From contig CP107210.1 of the NCBI GenBank assembly GCA_025757985.1, forward strand, positions 1,364,001-1,428,000: a DNA stretch of 64,000 bases. The letters run 5' to 3'. Below, piece after piece: positions 23,553-32,334 of the stretch. The notes beneath the pieces are model-generated. The model ran no database searches and was not told the origin of the DNA. It saw nothing but the letters and a program-made list of their open reading frames with translations. Both the position numbers and the translations under genes were made by a program. Numbering within the stretch: position 1 is the first letter of the stretch; the number at the start of each line of letters is the position of its first letter. Origin of the DNA: Oscillospiraceae bacterium. Lineage in GTDB: Bacteria > Bacillota > Clostridia > Oscillospirales > Ruminococcaceae.

Positions 23553-24326
23553 CTATTTCTGTAGAAATTCGCGCAGCACATCCTCCGGCCGAGGGGTGTG
23601 CAGGGGGTAGCGCGCACGCAGGGGCGCGGCGGCACTGTCCATAATGTAGGGGGTGCCGACAAGGTCCAGCATGGCTACATCGTTGTAATTGTCGCCGAAC
23701 GCCATCACCTCATCGTGGGCAAAGCCCAGCACACTGCAGAGCGATTCTACACCGATGCCCTTGTTTGCGGTCGTGGTGTCGATCCAGTAGGGGCCGGCCA
23801 CCGCGCAGTTGGCCTGCTGCCAGCGCGGCACAAAGCGGTCGACATAGGGCGCGACCCCCTCGTGCAGATAGACCGACACCTTGACAATCTCCTCCGGAAT
23901 TTCGGACGGGTCGGCAATGACCTTGTACCGGTTGCCGATGAACCGGATGCGGTCGAGCATGCCGAGGCCCCGCTCCATCAGGTAGGCACAGTTCTGACCG
24001 GAAAGCATGACCTCTCCCTGACCGTCGCTGCGCTCCCACAGGTCGTGGGCAATTTCCTCGGCCAGAGCGCGGGGCATCGGATTTTCCGCAATGCACTGCT
24101 CGTCCTTGAACAGGACGCCGCCGTTCTCGCACAGAAAAACGCAGCAGTCGGCTACCGGCTCAAACAGCAGGCGCAGGCTGGTGTACTGCCGTCCGGAGGC
24201 CGGGCAGAACAGGATGCCGCGGTCATGCAGAGCGCGGATCTGATCAAAGATCTCGCCCTCCAGCTTTTTGCGGCCATATTGCAGCAGCGTACCGTCAATG
24301 TCGCTGCAGATCATTTTGATTGCCAT
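23553..24326 (-). CDS. Cof-type HAD-IIB family phosphatase
   Basis: 257 residues. HAD motif I is DIDGTL (Asp nucleophile near residue 9-11: CSDIDGTLLQ), motif II is PASGRQ, and motifs III/IV are GDNYNDVAML. The cap is of the IIB (Cof) type. Family members dephosphorylate sugar phosphates or cofactors; the exact substrate is not predictable. It is a lone gene between the pts genes and the carbonic-anhydrase-like gene. Confidence 0.9.
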   Translation of the reverse strand: MAIKMICSDIDGTLLQYGRKKLEGEIFDQIRALHDRGILFCPASGRQYTSLRLLFEPVADCCVFLCENGGVLFKDEQCIAENPMPRALAEEIAHDLWERSDGQGEVMLSGQNCAYLMERGLGMLDRIRFIGNRYKVIADPSEIPEEIVKVSVYLHEGVAPYVDRFVPRWQQANCAVAGPYWIDTTTANKGIGVESLCSVLGFAHDEVMAFGDNYNDVAMLDLVGTPYIMDSAAAPLRARYPLHTPRPEDVLREFLQK

Positions 24327-24464
24327 AGTACAACTCCTTTTATTTCACAGGGATATTGTACCATATTCGGTTAGGTCTTTGCAATTTTGTTTTGCGGCGG
24401 TATAATGGTTGAGGGCGGGCGGATATGGACGCCCCGTAGGACGGTATCGAAAGGAAGAAACCCT

Positions 24465-24983
24465 ATGGCTTTTATCACAATAAATGGGCGCTCCCCTGCC
24501 GATCACGGTGCGGCGTTTGTGGCGGAGAACGCAACACTGGCGGGCTGTGTGCGCCTTGCGAAGGAGAGCAGCGTCTGGTACGGTGCGGTGCTGCGCGCCG
24601 ACACGGGCTGCATCACCATCGGCGAGAACACCAATGTGCAGGATAACGCCGTACTGCACACAGGCCCCGGGCTGGATGTCAAGGTGGGCAAGGGGGTATC
24701 CATTGGGCACGGGGCCATCGTCCACGGCTGTACAGTGGGCGACCACTGCCTGATCGGGATGCACGCCACGATCCTGAACGGAGCGGTCATCGGGGACGGC
24801 TGCCTGATCGCTGCCGGGGCGCTGGTGCCGGAGGGGACGGTCATCCCGGCAGGCAGCCTTGTCATCGGGGTGCCGGGCAAGGTCGTGCGCCCGGTCAGTG
24901 CGGAGCAGGCCACCGGAATCAAAGCCAACGAAGAAGAATATTTGCAGCTGGCGGAAGCGCACAAAAAAGTGCGCAACCTGTAG
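24465..24983 (+). CDS. Gamma-carbonic anhydrase-like hexapeptide protein
   Basis: 172 residues from ATG 24465 (AAGGAAG upstream). Left-handed beta-helix with hexapeptide repeats such as VSIGHGAIVHGCTVGDHCLIG and the metal-ligand histidines in NAVLHTG and GHGAIVHG. It matches the gamma-CA/YrdA family. Carbonic anhydrase activity needs extra residues that I cannot confirm, so many members are of unknown activity. It ends in NEEEYLQLAEAHKKV, a terminal helix. The stop lies inside the start of a family-A repeat. Confidence 0.85.
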   Translation: MAFITINGRSPADHGAAFVAENATLAGCVRLAKESSVWYGAVLRADTGCITIGENTNVQDNAVLHTGPGLDVKVGKGVSIGHGAIVHGCTVGDHCLIGMHATILNGAVIGDGCLIAAGALVPEGTVIPAGSLVIGVPGKVVRPVSAEQATGIKANEEEYLQLAEAHKKVRNL

Positions 24984-25150
24984 GGGGCGGCGTCCCCGAC
25001 GCCCCGCAGGGCAGGCATGTACTTTTCGGGTGAATTGTAGGGCGGCCAGTCCTCTGGCCGCCGCGGAGGGGTCAAGACCCCTCCCTACAAAGCAACCAGT
25101 CAAGGGGTGCCAACGGCAAAGCTGAGGACCGGACATGTCCGGCCCCTACA
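24980..25150. repeat. Cluster of four family-A units
   Basis: Four palindromes in a row with cores GTCCCCGAC, CCAGTCCTCTGG, GGTCAAGACC and ACATGT, all with GTAGGG / CCCTAC arms (24980-25005, about 25037-25062, 25065-25088, 25128-25150). Confidence 0.8.
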
Positions 25151-25159
25151 AAGCAAGAA

Positions 25160-25199
25160 AAAGTGCTGCGATCCATTGCGGAAAGCAGCACTTTTTATT
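25160..25199 (-). terminator. Bidirectional terminator of ilvD
   Basis: AAAGTGCTGC (25160-25169) pairs with GCAGCACTTT (25185-25194). T-tracts follow on both strands. Confidence 0.8.
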
Positions 25200-25206
25200 T
25201 TGCGGA

Positions 25207-26865
25207 TTACTTCAGCACCGCACCCAGATTTGCGCTGGTGACCAGCCGGGCATAGCGTGCCAGCCAGCCGGTCTTGATGTTCGGCTCAGGCTGGATGTAG
25301 GCGGCCTTGCGGGCGGCAAGCTCCTCCTCGCTGACGGCCAAGTGGATGGAGGCATTCGGGATGTCGATCTCGATGGTGTCCCCCTCCTTGACAAGGCCGA
25401 TGGGGCCTCCGGAGGCAGCCTCGGGGCTGACATGGCCGATAGCTGCGCCGCGGGACGCACCGGAGAAGCGGCCGTCGGTGATGAGAGCCACGGTCGTATC
25501 CAGCTTCATGCCTGCCAGCGCGCTGGTGGGGTTGAGCATCTCCCGCATACCGGGGCCGCCCTTGGGGCCCTCGTACCGGATGACGACCACATCACCGGGG
25601 TGGATTTCGCCGGCGTAGATGGCCGCAATGGCGGTATCTTCGCTGTCAAAGACGCGGGCCGGGCCGCTGTGGACCTGCATCTCGGGCGCAACAGCGCTGC
25701 GCTTGACAACGCAGCCGTCCGGCGCAATGTTGCCCCACAGGATCTGCAAACCGCCGGTCTGGCTGTAGGGGTTGTCGATGGAGCGGATGGCCTTGTCGTT
25801 CAGGATTTTCGCGCCCTCGATGTTCTCTCCCAGTGTCTTGCCGGTGACGGTGGGAACCGCGAGGTCGAGCAGCCCCTTTTTGGCCAGCTCGGCCTGCACG
25901 GCCGGAATGCCGCCTGCCTCATACAGGTCGGGCATGTGGGTCGGGCCTGCGGGTGCCAGATGACAGAGGTTCGGCGTTTTGGCGCTGATCTCATTGAAAA
26001 GCGCAAGGTCGATCGGGCAGCCCGCCTCCTGCGCGATGGCCAGCAGGTGCAGCACTGTGTTGGTGGAGCAGCCCAGCGCCATGTCGCAGGTCAGGGCGTT
26101 GCGGATCGAGCGCTCGTTGATGATCTGGCGCGCGGTCACGCCGCGGTTGACGAGATCCATGACGGCCATACCGGCGTGCTTGGCCAGCTGCAGCCGCTTG
26201 GCATAAACGGCGGGAATCGTGCCGTTGCCGGGCAGAGCGATGCCGATGGCCTCGCACAGGCAGTTCATGCTGTTGGCCGTGTACATGCCGGAGCAGGAGC
26301 CGCAGCCCGGGCAGCAGTTGCAGGTGCAGTCCTCCAGCTGGGCATCATCGATCATGCCGGCCTTGTAGGCACCGACCGCCTCAAACATCTTGGAAAGGCT
26401 GACCTCCTCGCCGCCGTAGCGGCCCGCCAGCATGGGGCCGCCGCTGCAGACGACCGCAGGCACATCCATCCGCACTGCAGCCATGACCATGCCGGGCACG
26501 ATCTTGTCGCAGTTGGGGACCAGTACCAGACCGTCCAGCTGGTGGGCCATGAACATCGTCTCGACGCTGTCGCAGATCAGCTCGCGGCTGGCAAGGGAGT
26601 ATTTCATGCCCACATGCCCCATGGCGATACCGTCGCAGACGCCGATGGCGGGAATGAGGATGGGGGTGCCGCCCGCCATGCGAACGCCTGCCTTGACGGC
26701 ATCGGCAATCTTATCCAGATGGGCGTGGCCTGGGACGATCTCGCTGTAGGCGGAAACAACGCCGATCAGCGGGCGGTCCAGCTCCTCCGGGGTGTAGCCC
26801 AGCGCATAGAACAGGCTGCGGTTCGGTGCCCGCTCGGGGCCTTTTTTGACATTATCGCTGTTCAT
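25207..26865 (-). CDS. ilvD: Dihydroxy-acid dehydratase
   Basis: 552 residues. [Fe-S] cysteines lie in PNCDKIVPG, CSCPGCGSC-like (CPGCGSCSGMYTANSMNC) and the N-terminal SAYSEI region; the C-terminal half has GGPGMREML and GLVKEGDTIEID typical of IlvD/Edd. It makes the 2-keto acid precursors of valine, leucine and isoleucine. It is the last gene of the ilvB-ilvN-ilvC-ilvD series on the minus strand; a family-B repeat separates it from ilvC. Confidence 0.97.
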   Translation of the reverse strand: MNSDNVKKGPERAPNRSLFYALGYTPEELDRPLIGVVSAYSEIVPGHAHLDKIADAVKAGVRMAGGTPILIPAIGVCDGIAMGHVGMKYSLASRELICDSVETMFMAHQLDGLVLVPNCDKIVPGMVMAAVRMDVPAVVCSGGPMLAGRYGGEEVSLSKMFEAVGAYKAGMIDDAQLEDCTCNCCPGCGSCSGMYTANSMNCLCEAIGIALPGNGTIPAVYAKRLQLAKHAGMAVMDLVNRGVTARQIINERSIRNALTCDMALGCSTNTVLHLLAIAQEAGCPIDLALFNEISAKTPNLCHLAPAGPTHMPDLYEAGGIPAVQAELAKKGLLDLAVPTVTGKTLGENIEGAKILNDKAIRSIDNPYSQTGGLQILWGNIAPDGCVVKRSAVAPEMQVHSGPARVFDSEDTAIAAIYAGEIHPGDVVVIRYEGPKGGPGMREMLNPTSALAGMKLDTTVALITDGRFSGASRGAAIGHVSPEAASGGPIGLVKEGDTIEIDIPNASIHLAVSEEELAARKAAYIQPEPNIKTGWLARYARLVTSANLGAVLK

Positions 26866-26891
26866 AAGGTTTTCTCCGTTTTCAAATAAAA

Positions 26892-27030
26892 TGCCTTCTC
26901 CCTGCGGGGGAAGGTGCCGCGAAGCGGCGGATGAGGGGCGGCCTTGCGCCGCTGCCCGTAAACGGGATGCTGCGGGCGCCCTGCCCTCATCCGGCCCTGC
27001 GGGGCCACCTTCCCCCTCGGGGGAAGGCTT
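26892..27030. repeat. Family-B composite repeat
   Basis: Ends CCTTCTCCCTGCGGGGGAAGG and CCTTCCCCCTCGGGGGAAGG; inside are GGATGAGGGGCGGCC and CCCTCATCCGGCC. It lies between ilvC and ilvD, possibly within one transcript. Confidence 0.8.
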
Positions 27031-27047
27031 AGAGCGTTATCTTATAA

Positions 27048-28067
27048 TTACTTCTTGAGCCAGCTCATCATCTTGCGCAGCTCGGCACCGACCTTCTCGA
27101 TGGGATGGTTGGCAGCGATGCGGCGCTGTGCGAGGAAGTGGGTCTTGCGGCCGCCCTTGGGGCTCATCTCGGTCAGGAACTCACTGGCAAAGGTGCCGTC
27201 CTGAATCTCCTTCAGGACCTGCTTCATCTCCTTGCGGGTGTCCTCGGTGATGAGGCGCTTGCCGGTGCGGTAGTCGCCGTACTCGGCAGTGTTGGAGATG
27301 GAATAGCGCATCTTGGAGAAGCCGCCCTCGTTGATGAGGTCAACGATGAGCTTCATCTCATGGCAGGTCTCAAAGTAGGCCATCTCGGGGGCATAGCCGG
27401 CCTCGACCAGCGTGTCGAAGCCTGCCTGGATCAGCTCGCAGACACCGCCGCAGAGGACAGCCTGCTCACCGAACAGGTCGGTCTCGGTCTCCTCCTTGAA
27501 GGTCGTCTCGAGGATGCCGGCGCGGCCTGCGCCGATGCCGGAGGCGTAAGCCAGAGCAATCTCCTTGGCCTTGCCGGTGTAGTCCTGCTCCACGCAGATC
27601 AGGGAGGGGCAGCCCTCGCCCTCGGTGTACAGGCGGCGGACGATGTGGCCGGGACCCTTGGGGGCGATCATGATGACATCAACATTCTTCGGCGGGGTGA
27701 TGGTCTTGAAGTGGATGTTGAAGCCGTGTGCAAAGGCCAGTGCCTTGCCCTCGGTCATGTAGGGGGCAACCTGCGTGTTGTAGATGTCGGCGCAAAGCTC
27801 ATCGGGCACGAGCATCATGACGACATCACCGGCCTTGGCAGCCTCCTCGACCTCCATGACCTTGAAGTTCTCATGGGTGGCGGCAAACTCGCTGGCCTTC
27901 TCCCAGTGGGCGGAACCCTTGCGCAGGCCAACGACCACATTGACGCCGCTCTCGGCCAGGTTTTCGGAGTGGGCGTGGCCCTGAGAGCCGAAGCCGATGA
28001 CGGCAACGGTCTTGCCGTCGAGCACGCCGAGGTTGCAATCGGAATCGTAATACTTGTTGATAGCCAT
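27048..28067 (-). CDS. ilvC: Ketol-acid reductoisomerase
   Basis: 339 residues, class I length. NADPH-binding motif GFGSQGHAHSENLAESGVNV, GPGHIVRRLYTEGEG, and the C-terminal metal-binding KDAR part with ELGXXX-like ETETDLFGEQAVLCGG and a Glu-rich helix (MAYFETCHEMKLIVDLINEGG). Converts acetolactate or acetohydroxybutyrate to dihydroxy acids. Third gene of the ilv cluster. Only one frame gives an unbroken product. Confidence 0.97.
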   Translation of the reverse strand: MAINKYYDSDCNLGVLDGKTVAVIGFGSQGHAHSENLAESGVNVVVGLRKGSAHWEKASEFAATHENFKVMEVEEAAKAGDVVMMLVPDELCADIYNTQVAPYMTEGKALAFAHGFNIHFKTITPPKNVDVIMIAPKGPGHIVRRLYTEGEGCPSLICVEQDYTGKAKEIALAYASGIGAGRAGILETTFKEETETDLFGEQAVLCGGVCELIQAGFDTLVEAGYAPEMAYFETCHEMKLIVDLINEGGFSKMRYSISNTAEYGDYRTGKRLITEDTRKEMKQVLKEIQDGTFASEFLTEMSPKGGRKTHFLAQRRIAANHPIEKVGAELRKMMSWLKK

Positions 28068-28138
28068 TGTGGTGTCTCCTTTTGTTGTTGATACTTTTTA
28101 TATTTGTAATTTTAATTGGGAAACGAAAATAAAAATCC

Positions 28139-28207
28139 GTAGGGGCGCATTCTATATGCGCCCGTGCAGTGCAGCCTACGGTGGGAGGATATGGAATCCG
28201 CCCCTAC
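28139..28207. repeat. Family-A palindromic repeat pair
   Basis: GTAGGGGCGCATTCTATATG + CGCCC (28139-28163) and GGATATGGAATCCGCCCCTA (28187-28206), the same two cores as at 4954-5017 but in another order. Confidence 0.8.
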
Positions 28208-28231
28208 AGGCATTGAAAATTTACGAGCAGC

Positions 28232-28801
28232 TCAATGGCAGTGCGTCCCCGGCAGCGGCAGCTGTGCCTCTCCGACCTCCTGCGCGGGCTTTTGCATGTG
28301 CTGGTGCTTGCCGCCGCGCTCCAATGCGGTGACGCCGGTGCGGCAAAGCTCAAGAATGTCGTAATCCTGAAGCATTGCGAGGAAGGCATCGATCTTGTCC
28401 GGCTTGCCGGTCAGCTCAAAGATCATGCTGTCGGGTGACAGGTCGATGATCTTGGCCTTGTAAATGCTGGAAATCTCCCGCAGGGCGGCGCGGTTTCCGG
28501 CATCGCACGCTACCTTTAAAAGCAGCAGCTCACGCTGCAGGCTCTTGTCGGGGTCCAGCTCAAAGATCTGGCGGGTGACCTCAAGGCGTTCGGTCTGAAG
28601 GATCAACTGGTTGAGCGCCTGCTCGGTGCCGCGCAGCGTAACGGTGATGCGGCTGACAGCGGGGTCGTTGGTGGCCGAGACCGTCAGGCTGTCGATGTTG
28701 AAGCCGCGCCGGCAGAACAGGCTGGAAATGCGCGCCAGAACGCCGTTGGAGTTATCGACCAGCAGGCTGATGACCCGCCGGGTGCTGTTATTCTGTTCCA
28801 T
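28232..28801 (-). CDS. ilvN: Acetolactate synthase small subunit
   Basis: 189 residues from ATG 28801, 10 bp after the ilvB stop with GAGGTG in the ilvB tail; a GTG at 28810 is less likely. The ACT domain is clear (VISLLVDNSNGVLARISSLFCRRGFNIDSLTV). The second domain follows (LLLLKVACDAGNRAALREI). It regulates the catalytic subunit by valine feedback. The last 25 residues (RGGKHQHMQKPAQEVGEAQL...) form a divergent tail without family similarity that I can see. Confidence 0.93.
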   Translation of the reverse strand: MEQNNSTRRVISLLVDNSNGVLARISSLFCRRGFNIDSLTVSATNDPAVSRITVTLRGTEQALNQLILQTERLEVTRQIFELDPDKSLQRELLLLKVACDAGNRAALREISSIYKAKIIDLSPDSMIFELTGKPDKIDAFLAMLQDYDILELCRTGVTALERGGKHQHMQKPAQEVGEAQLPLPGTHCH

Positions 28802-28811
28802 GCGTGTCACC

Positions 28812-30476
28812 TCATTCCATGATGATGTCGTTGATGCTGCCGCCGCCGGGGATCATCGGCAGCACCTTCTCGTCCTTGCCGATGCGGCAGTCGATCCAGC
28901 TGGGGCCCTTCTGCTTCATCGCATCGGCGAAGGCCGCCTTGAACTCGGCGGGTGTCTCGGCGCGGTAGCCCTTAGCACCGAAGCCCTCGGCCAGCTTGAC
29001 GAAATCGGTGCGGCGGTGGGGGTCGGTGTCGGAGTAGCGCTTCTCATAGAAGGTCGTCTGCCACTGGCGGACCATGCCCAGCACCTGATTGTTGAAGATG
29101 ACCGTGATGATGGGCAGCTCATAGCTGACGGCGGTGCAGCCCTCGTTCAGGTTCATGTGGAAGGAGCCATCGCCGGTCAGCATGACAACGCGGGCGTCGC
29201 GGCCCAGCGCCATCTGCGCGCCGATGGCCGCGCCGTAGCCGAAGCCCATCGTGCCCAAACCGCCGCTGGTCAGGAAACCGCGGGATTTCGTGTGGTGCAG
29301 ATACTGTGCTGCCCACATCTGGTGCTGGCCTACATCGGTGACATAGACGGCCTCGGGGCCGGCCTGATTGCAGATTTCGTCAATGATCTGATGGGGCTTC
29401 AGCTCGGTTTCGCTGTCCACAGGCTTGTAGTCGTTTTTCTGCCAGCCGCGGATCTGCTCCATCCAGAGCTTGTGCTCGGTCTTTTCGACATAGGGCAAAA
29501 TGGCCTGCAGGATATAGCTTGCATCGCCGGTCAGGCTCAGGTCTACCGCGACATTTTTGCCAAGCTCGCTCGGGTCGATGTCGATCTGGATGATCTTGGC
29601 ACGCTTGGCGAAGGTGTTGGGGTTCAGAGCCACACGGTCACTGAACCGGGTGCCAACGGCAATGACGAGGTCGGCCTCATCAATGGCTTTGTTGGCGGCG
29701 TAGCAGCCGTGCATACCCAGCAGCCCCAGATTGTGCGGCTCGCCGTAGCTCAGCACACCGGCGGCCATCAGGGTGTAGGTGGCGGGCATACCGGTCTTTT
29801 CCAGCAGGTCGCGCAGGGGCTGGCAGCCCGCCGCGCTGCGCACGCCGCCGCCGAAGTAGACGATGGGGCGCTCCGCCTCGTTGATCATCCGGGCGGCAGC
29901 CTTGACCTCCTCCTCATCGTAGCGGGTCACGGTGCGGATCAGCTCCGGTGCCTTGGGGGTGAATTCACAGCTGGCGGCGGTGATGTCCTTCGGAATATCG
30001 ACCAGCACGGGGCCCTTGCGGCCCGACTGGGCAATGCGGAAGGCGGCGCGCATCGTATCGGCCAGATCCTCAACACGGCGGACCGTGTAGTTGTGCTTGG
30101 TGATCGGCATCGTGATGCCCTCGATGTAGGCCTCCTGAAAGGAATCTCTGCCCAGCAGGGTCGTGGCCACATTGCCGGTGAAGGCGACCATCGGTACGCT
30201 GTCCATATAGGCGGTGGCGATGCCGGTGACAAGGTTTGTGGCACCCGGGCCGCTGGTGGCCAGCACCACGCCGGTGCGGCCGGTCGCGCGGGCGTAGCCG
30301 TCCGCTGCGTGGGAGGCACCCTGCTCATGCGCGGTCAATACATGGCGTATACGGTCAGAATTTTTATACAATTCGTCATACAGATTCAGCACGGCACCGC
30401 CGGGATAGCCGAACAGGGTATCCACGCCCTGCTCGACCAGTACCTCAACGAAGATCTGCGAACCGGTCAATTTCAT
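28812..30476 (-). CDS. ilvB: Acetolactate synthase large subunit
   Basis: 554 residues from ATG 30476 (GGAAGGAG upstream); an in-frame ATG 57 bases upstream is part of the leader. ThDP domains: GSQIFVEVLVEQGVDTLFGYPGGAVL, GHQMWAAQ, and the ThDP/Mg motif GDGSFHMNL (residues of MLTGDGSFHMNLNE). It condenses pyruvate with pyruvate or 2-ketobutyrate. First gene of the ilvB-N-C-D series; expression is controlled by the T-box leader. Confidence 0.97.
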   Translation of the reverse strand: MKLTGSQIFVEVLVEQGVDTLFGYPGGAVLNLYDELYKNSDRIRHVLTAHEQGASHAADGYARATGRTGVVLATSGPGATNLVTGIATAYMDSVPMVAFTGNVATTLLGRDSFQEAYIEGITMPITKHNYTVRRVEDLADTMRAAFRIAQSGRKGPVLVDIPKDITAASCEFTPKAPELIRTVTRYDEEEVKAAARMINEAERPIVYFGGGVRSAAGCQPLRDLLEKTGMPATYTLMAAGVLSYGEPHNLGLLGMHGCYAANKAIDEADLVIAVGTRFSDRVALNPNTFAKRAKIIQIDIDPSELGKNVAVDLSLTGDASYILQAILPYVEKTEHKLWMEQIRGWQKNDYKPVDSETELKPHQIIDEICNQAGPEAVYVTDVGQHQMWAAQYLHHTKSRGFLTSGGLGTMGFGYGAAIGAQMALGRDARVVMLTGDGSFHMNLNEGCTAVSYELPIITVIFNNQVLGMVRQWQTTFYEKRYSDTDPHRRTDFVKLAEGFGAKGYRAETPAEFKAAFADAMKQKGPSWIDCRIGKDEKVLPMIPGGGSINDIIME

Positions 30477-30520
30477 GATGCTTGCTCCTTCCTGTTGCCT
30501 GACACTGCTTACCGGGAAGC

Positions 30521-30541
30521 TGTAGGGCGGCATGCCCTACA
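30521..30541. repeat. Small family-A palindrome
   Basis: TGTAGGGCGGCATGCCCTAC + A, near-perfect palindrome in the ilvB 5' untranslated region. Confidence 0.5.
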
Positions 30542-30565
30542 TGCCCCCGGTATGGGGCAATAAAT

Positions 30566-30842
30566 GAAAACAGGCTTTGCCCCTCGTATTCCAAGAGACA
30601 AAGCCTGTAAAAACACGACTCTGCGGTACCACTCTTATTGGGGCTGTGCCCCCGCCTCATGAACCTCCAACAAGGTCCGGCACTGTAACGGGTGCACCCG
30701 TACCGCCCTACTGGTGAGATTCAAGCGGTCTGCTCCGGGATCAGTTCGCGGTCTGCTGCCCTGCTGCCTTGCACCGACCGGCAGTTCTCTGTAGGGTGCG
30801 GGGGCCGTTACTACCTTCCCATCCAAGCATTGTCTGGATTTG
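30566..30842 (-). promoter_or_regulatory. T-box leader of the ilv operon
   Basis: On the minus strand the leader has the T-box core AAGAGTGGTACCGCAGAG (30636-30619) and a terminator 3' of it: ACAAAGCC-type arms 30599-30608 and 30570-30579 followed by TTTT. The 5' part shows Stem I features: GGTAGTAACGG (AGUA turn) and CAGAGAACTG-like distal loop. A likely specifier triplet is ATC (isoleucine) at 30741-30739, within GAACTGATCCCGG; CTG just before it is the alternative. Uncharged tRNA would prevent termination and turn on ilvB. Confidence 0.9.
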
Positions 30843-30848
30843 TGATAA

Positions 30849-30877
30849 ACTATACCGTACTTTTGCACATTTGTCAA
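30849..30877 (-). promoter_or_regulatory. Promoter of the ilv T-box leader
   Basis: On the minus strand TTGACA (30877-30872), 17-bp spacer, TATAGT (30854-30849). Confidence 0.85.
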
Positions 30878-30905
30878 GACTTCTTTGAAAAATCTGCAAC
30901 AAGCC

Positions 30906-30934
30906 TTGCAACTTTTTGTCGCGGCAGTTATACT
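30906..30934 (+). promoter_or_regulatory. Promoter of the DUF815 ATPase gene
   Basis: TTGCAA (30906-30911), 17-bp spacer, TATACT (30929-30934). Divergent from the ilv promoter with 30 bp between. Confidence 0.75.
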
Positions 30935-30967
30935 GGGGTAAAGAGTGTTTTTCTTGGGAAAGGAATA

Positions 30968-32149
30968 ATGAATATGTTGCGTAAGGAATGGTTGGCCCAT
31001 CTGGATGGGCTTGTGGTGTTTCGCGGCCTGCTGGCAGCGGAGCCGCTGCGTGCGCTGCGCGCGGCGCTGGCGGCGGAGGAAAACGAGCTGACGGGCGCGA
31101 TCGCCGCGCTGGAGGCGGAGCTGTTTGCCCGCGGCACGAACTGGACGGATACCCTGCTGAATACCGTGCTGGAGGAGGAAAACCTCTGCCTGCGTGTGGC
31201 GGCCGGGCAGGATGCCGGCCCTGTGCTGGAAAAGGCGCTGGCCGATGAGCTGGACTTTCTGCAGCAGCTGGGGCGCGCCACGCTGGACGAGGTGTTCCCC
31301 GGCGCGGCGGCGTTTCTGCCCCGCTGGCAGACCACGCCGGATGCGGATTACCGCGCGGCCTATGAGGCGCGCCGCGCGGCGGCCGGACGCAAGGGCTACG
31401 GTATGTTTGCCCGCTACCATGTGTTTGCGCTGGAGGATGGCCGCCTGGTGCCGGTGCGCTACCCCGACCCGCAGCGGCTGAGCGAGTTGCCCGGCTATGA
31501 GCAGGAGCGGGAAAAGGTCATCGCCAACACCCGCGCCCTGCTGGAGGGCCGCCCCGCGAACAATGTGCTGCTGTACGGCGATGCCGGCACCGGCAAATCC
31601 AGCACGGTCAAGGCCGTTGCCAACGAGCTTGCGCCGGACGGCCTGCGGCTGATCGAGGTCAAGAAGAACCAGCTTTACCAGATCCCCGCCCTGATGGACG
31701 AGCTGGCGAACAATCCGCTGAAATTCATCCTCTTTATTGACGATCTGAGCTTCTCTGCCAACGATGATAACTTTGCGGCGCTGAAGGCGATCTTAGAGGG
31801 CGGTGTCGGCGGGCGCAGCCATAATGTGGCGGTCTATGCGACCAGCAACCGCCGCCATCTCGTCAAGGAGACGATGGCTGACCGCAGCGGGGATGACCTG
31901 CATGCGGCAGATACCCGGCAGGAGCTGATGAGTCTGGCAGCGCGGTTCGGTCTGACGGTGACCTTCCAGCAGCCTGACAAGGACCGCTATGAGCGCATCT
32001 TGCTCGAGCTGGCGAAGCAGTATGGCATCCAGATGCCCAGCGACCAGCTGTACATCAAGGGCGCGGCATTCGCCATCCGTGCCGGTGGGCGCAGCCCGCG
32101 CGTTGCCAAGCAGTTTGTCGAGCTGCTGGCAGCGGGCGTCAAGGTATAA
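30968..32149 (+). CDS. DUF815 family AAA-type ATPase
   Basis: 393 residues from ATG 30968 (AAAGGA close upstream; a second ATG at 30974 has better spacing). N-terminal helical region, then an ATPase domain with Walker A GDAGTGKSS and Walker B FILFIDDLSF, followed by VAVYATSNRRHLVKE and a lid with IRAGGRSPRVAKQFVELL. This is the DUF815/YrrI-like ATPase common in Firmicutes and proteobacteria; the role is unknown. No partner is obvious nearby. Confidence 0.88.
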   Translation: MNMLRKEWLAHLDGLVVFRGLLAAEPLRALRAALAAEENELTGAIAALEAELFARGTNWTDTLLNTVLEEENLCLRVAAGQDAGPVLEKALADELDFLQQLGRATLDEVFPGAAAFLPRWQTTPDADYRAAYEARRAAAGRKGYGMFARYHVFALEDGRLVPVRYPDPQRLSELPGYEQEREKVIANTRALLEGRPANNVLLYGDAGTGKSSTVKAVANELAPDGLRLIEVKKNQLYQIPALMDELANNPLKFILFIDDLSFSANDDNFAALKAILEGGVGGRSHNVAVYATSNRRHLVKETMADRSGDDLHAADTRQELMSLAARFGLTVTFQQPDKDRYERILLELAKQYGIQMPSDQLYIKGAAFAIRAGGRSPRVAKQFVELLAAGVKV

Positions 32150-32162
32150 AATTTCTCCACTA

Positions 32163-32323
32163 TGTAGGGGCGAACAATGCTCGCCCGTGCTCGTTCGCGG
32201 CGGCAGAAACATCCGCGGGCGGATATGGAATCCGCCCCTACGCGTAGGGGTCGGCGTCCTCGACGACCCGGGAAGTCAGCGCTGCCGCAAAGCTTCCGCG
32301 GGCGAACAATGTTCGCCCCTACA
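32163..32323. repeat. Cluster of family-A units
   Basis: Four palindromes with cores GAACAATGCTC, GGATATGGAATCC, GTCCTCGACGAC and GAACAATGTTC between GTAGGGGCG and CGCCCCTAC arms, some lacking one arm. They fill the gap between the DUF815 gene and the convergent ilvA. Confidence 0.8.
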
Positions 32324-32334
32324 TAGCATAAGAA

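Noticed and set aside
24980..25150. Repeats resembling a CRISPR array
   Set aside because: Units are palindromes with different cores, spacing is irregular, there are no unique spacers of constant length and no cas genes.
28611..30563. Long plus-strand frame opposite ilvB
   Set aside because: Mirror frame of a strongly GC-biased gene; low-complexity translation, no ribosome-binding site of note, sense gene unambiguous.
32163..32323. Possible small RNA gene
   Set aside because: Strong hairpins are explained by family-A repeats; no promoter or isolated terminator supports a separate RNA.
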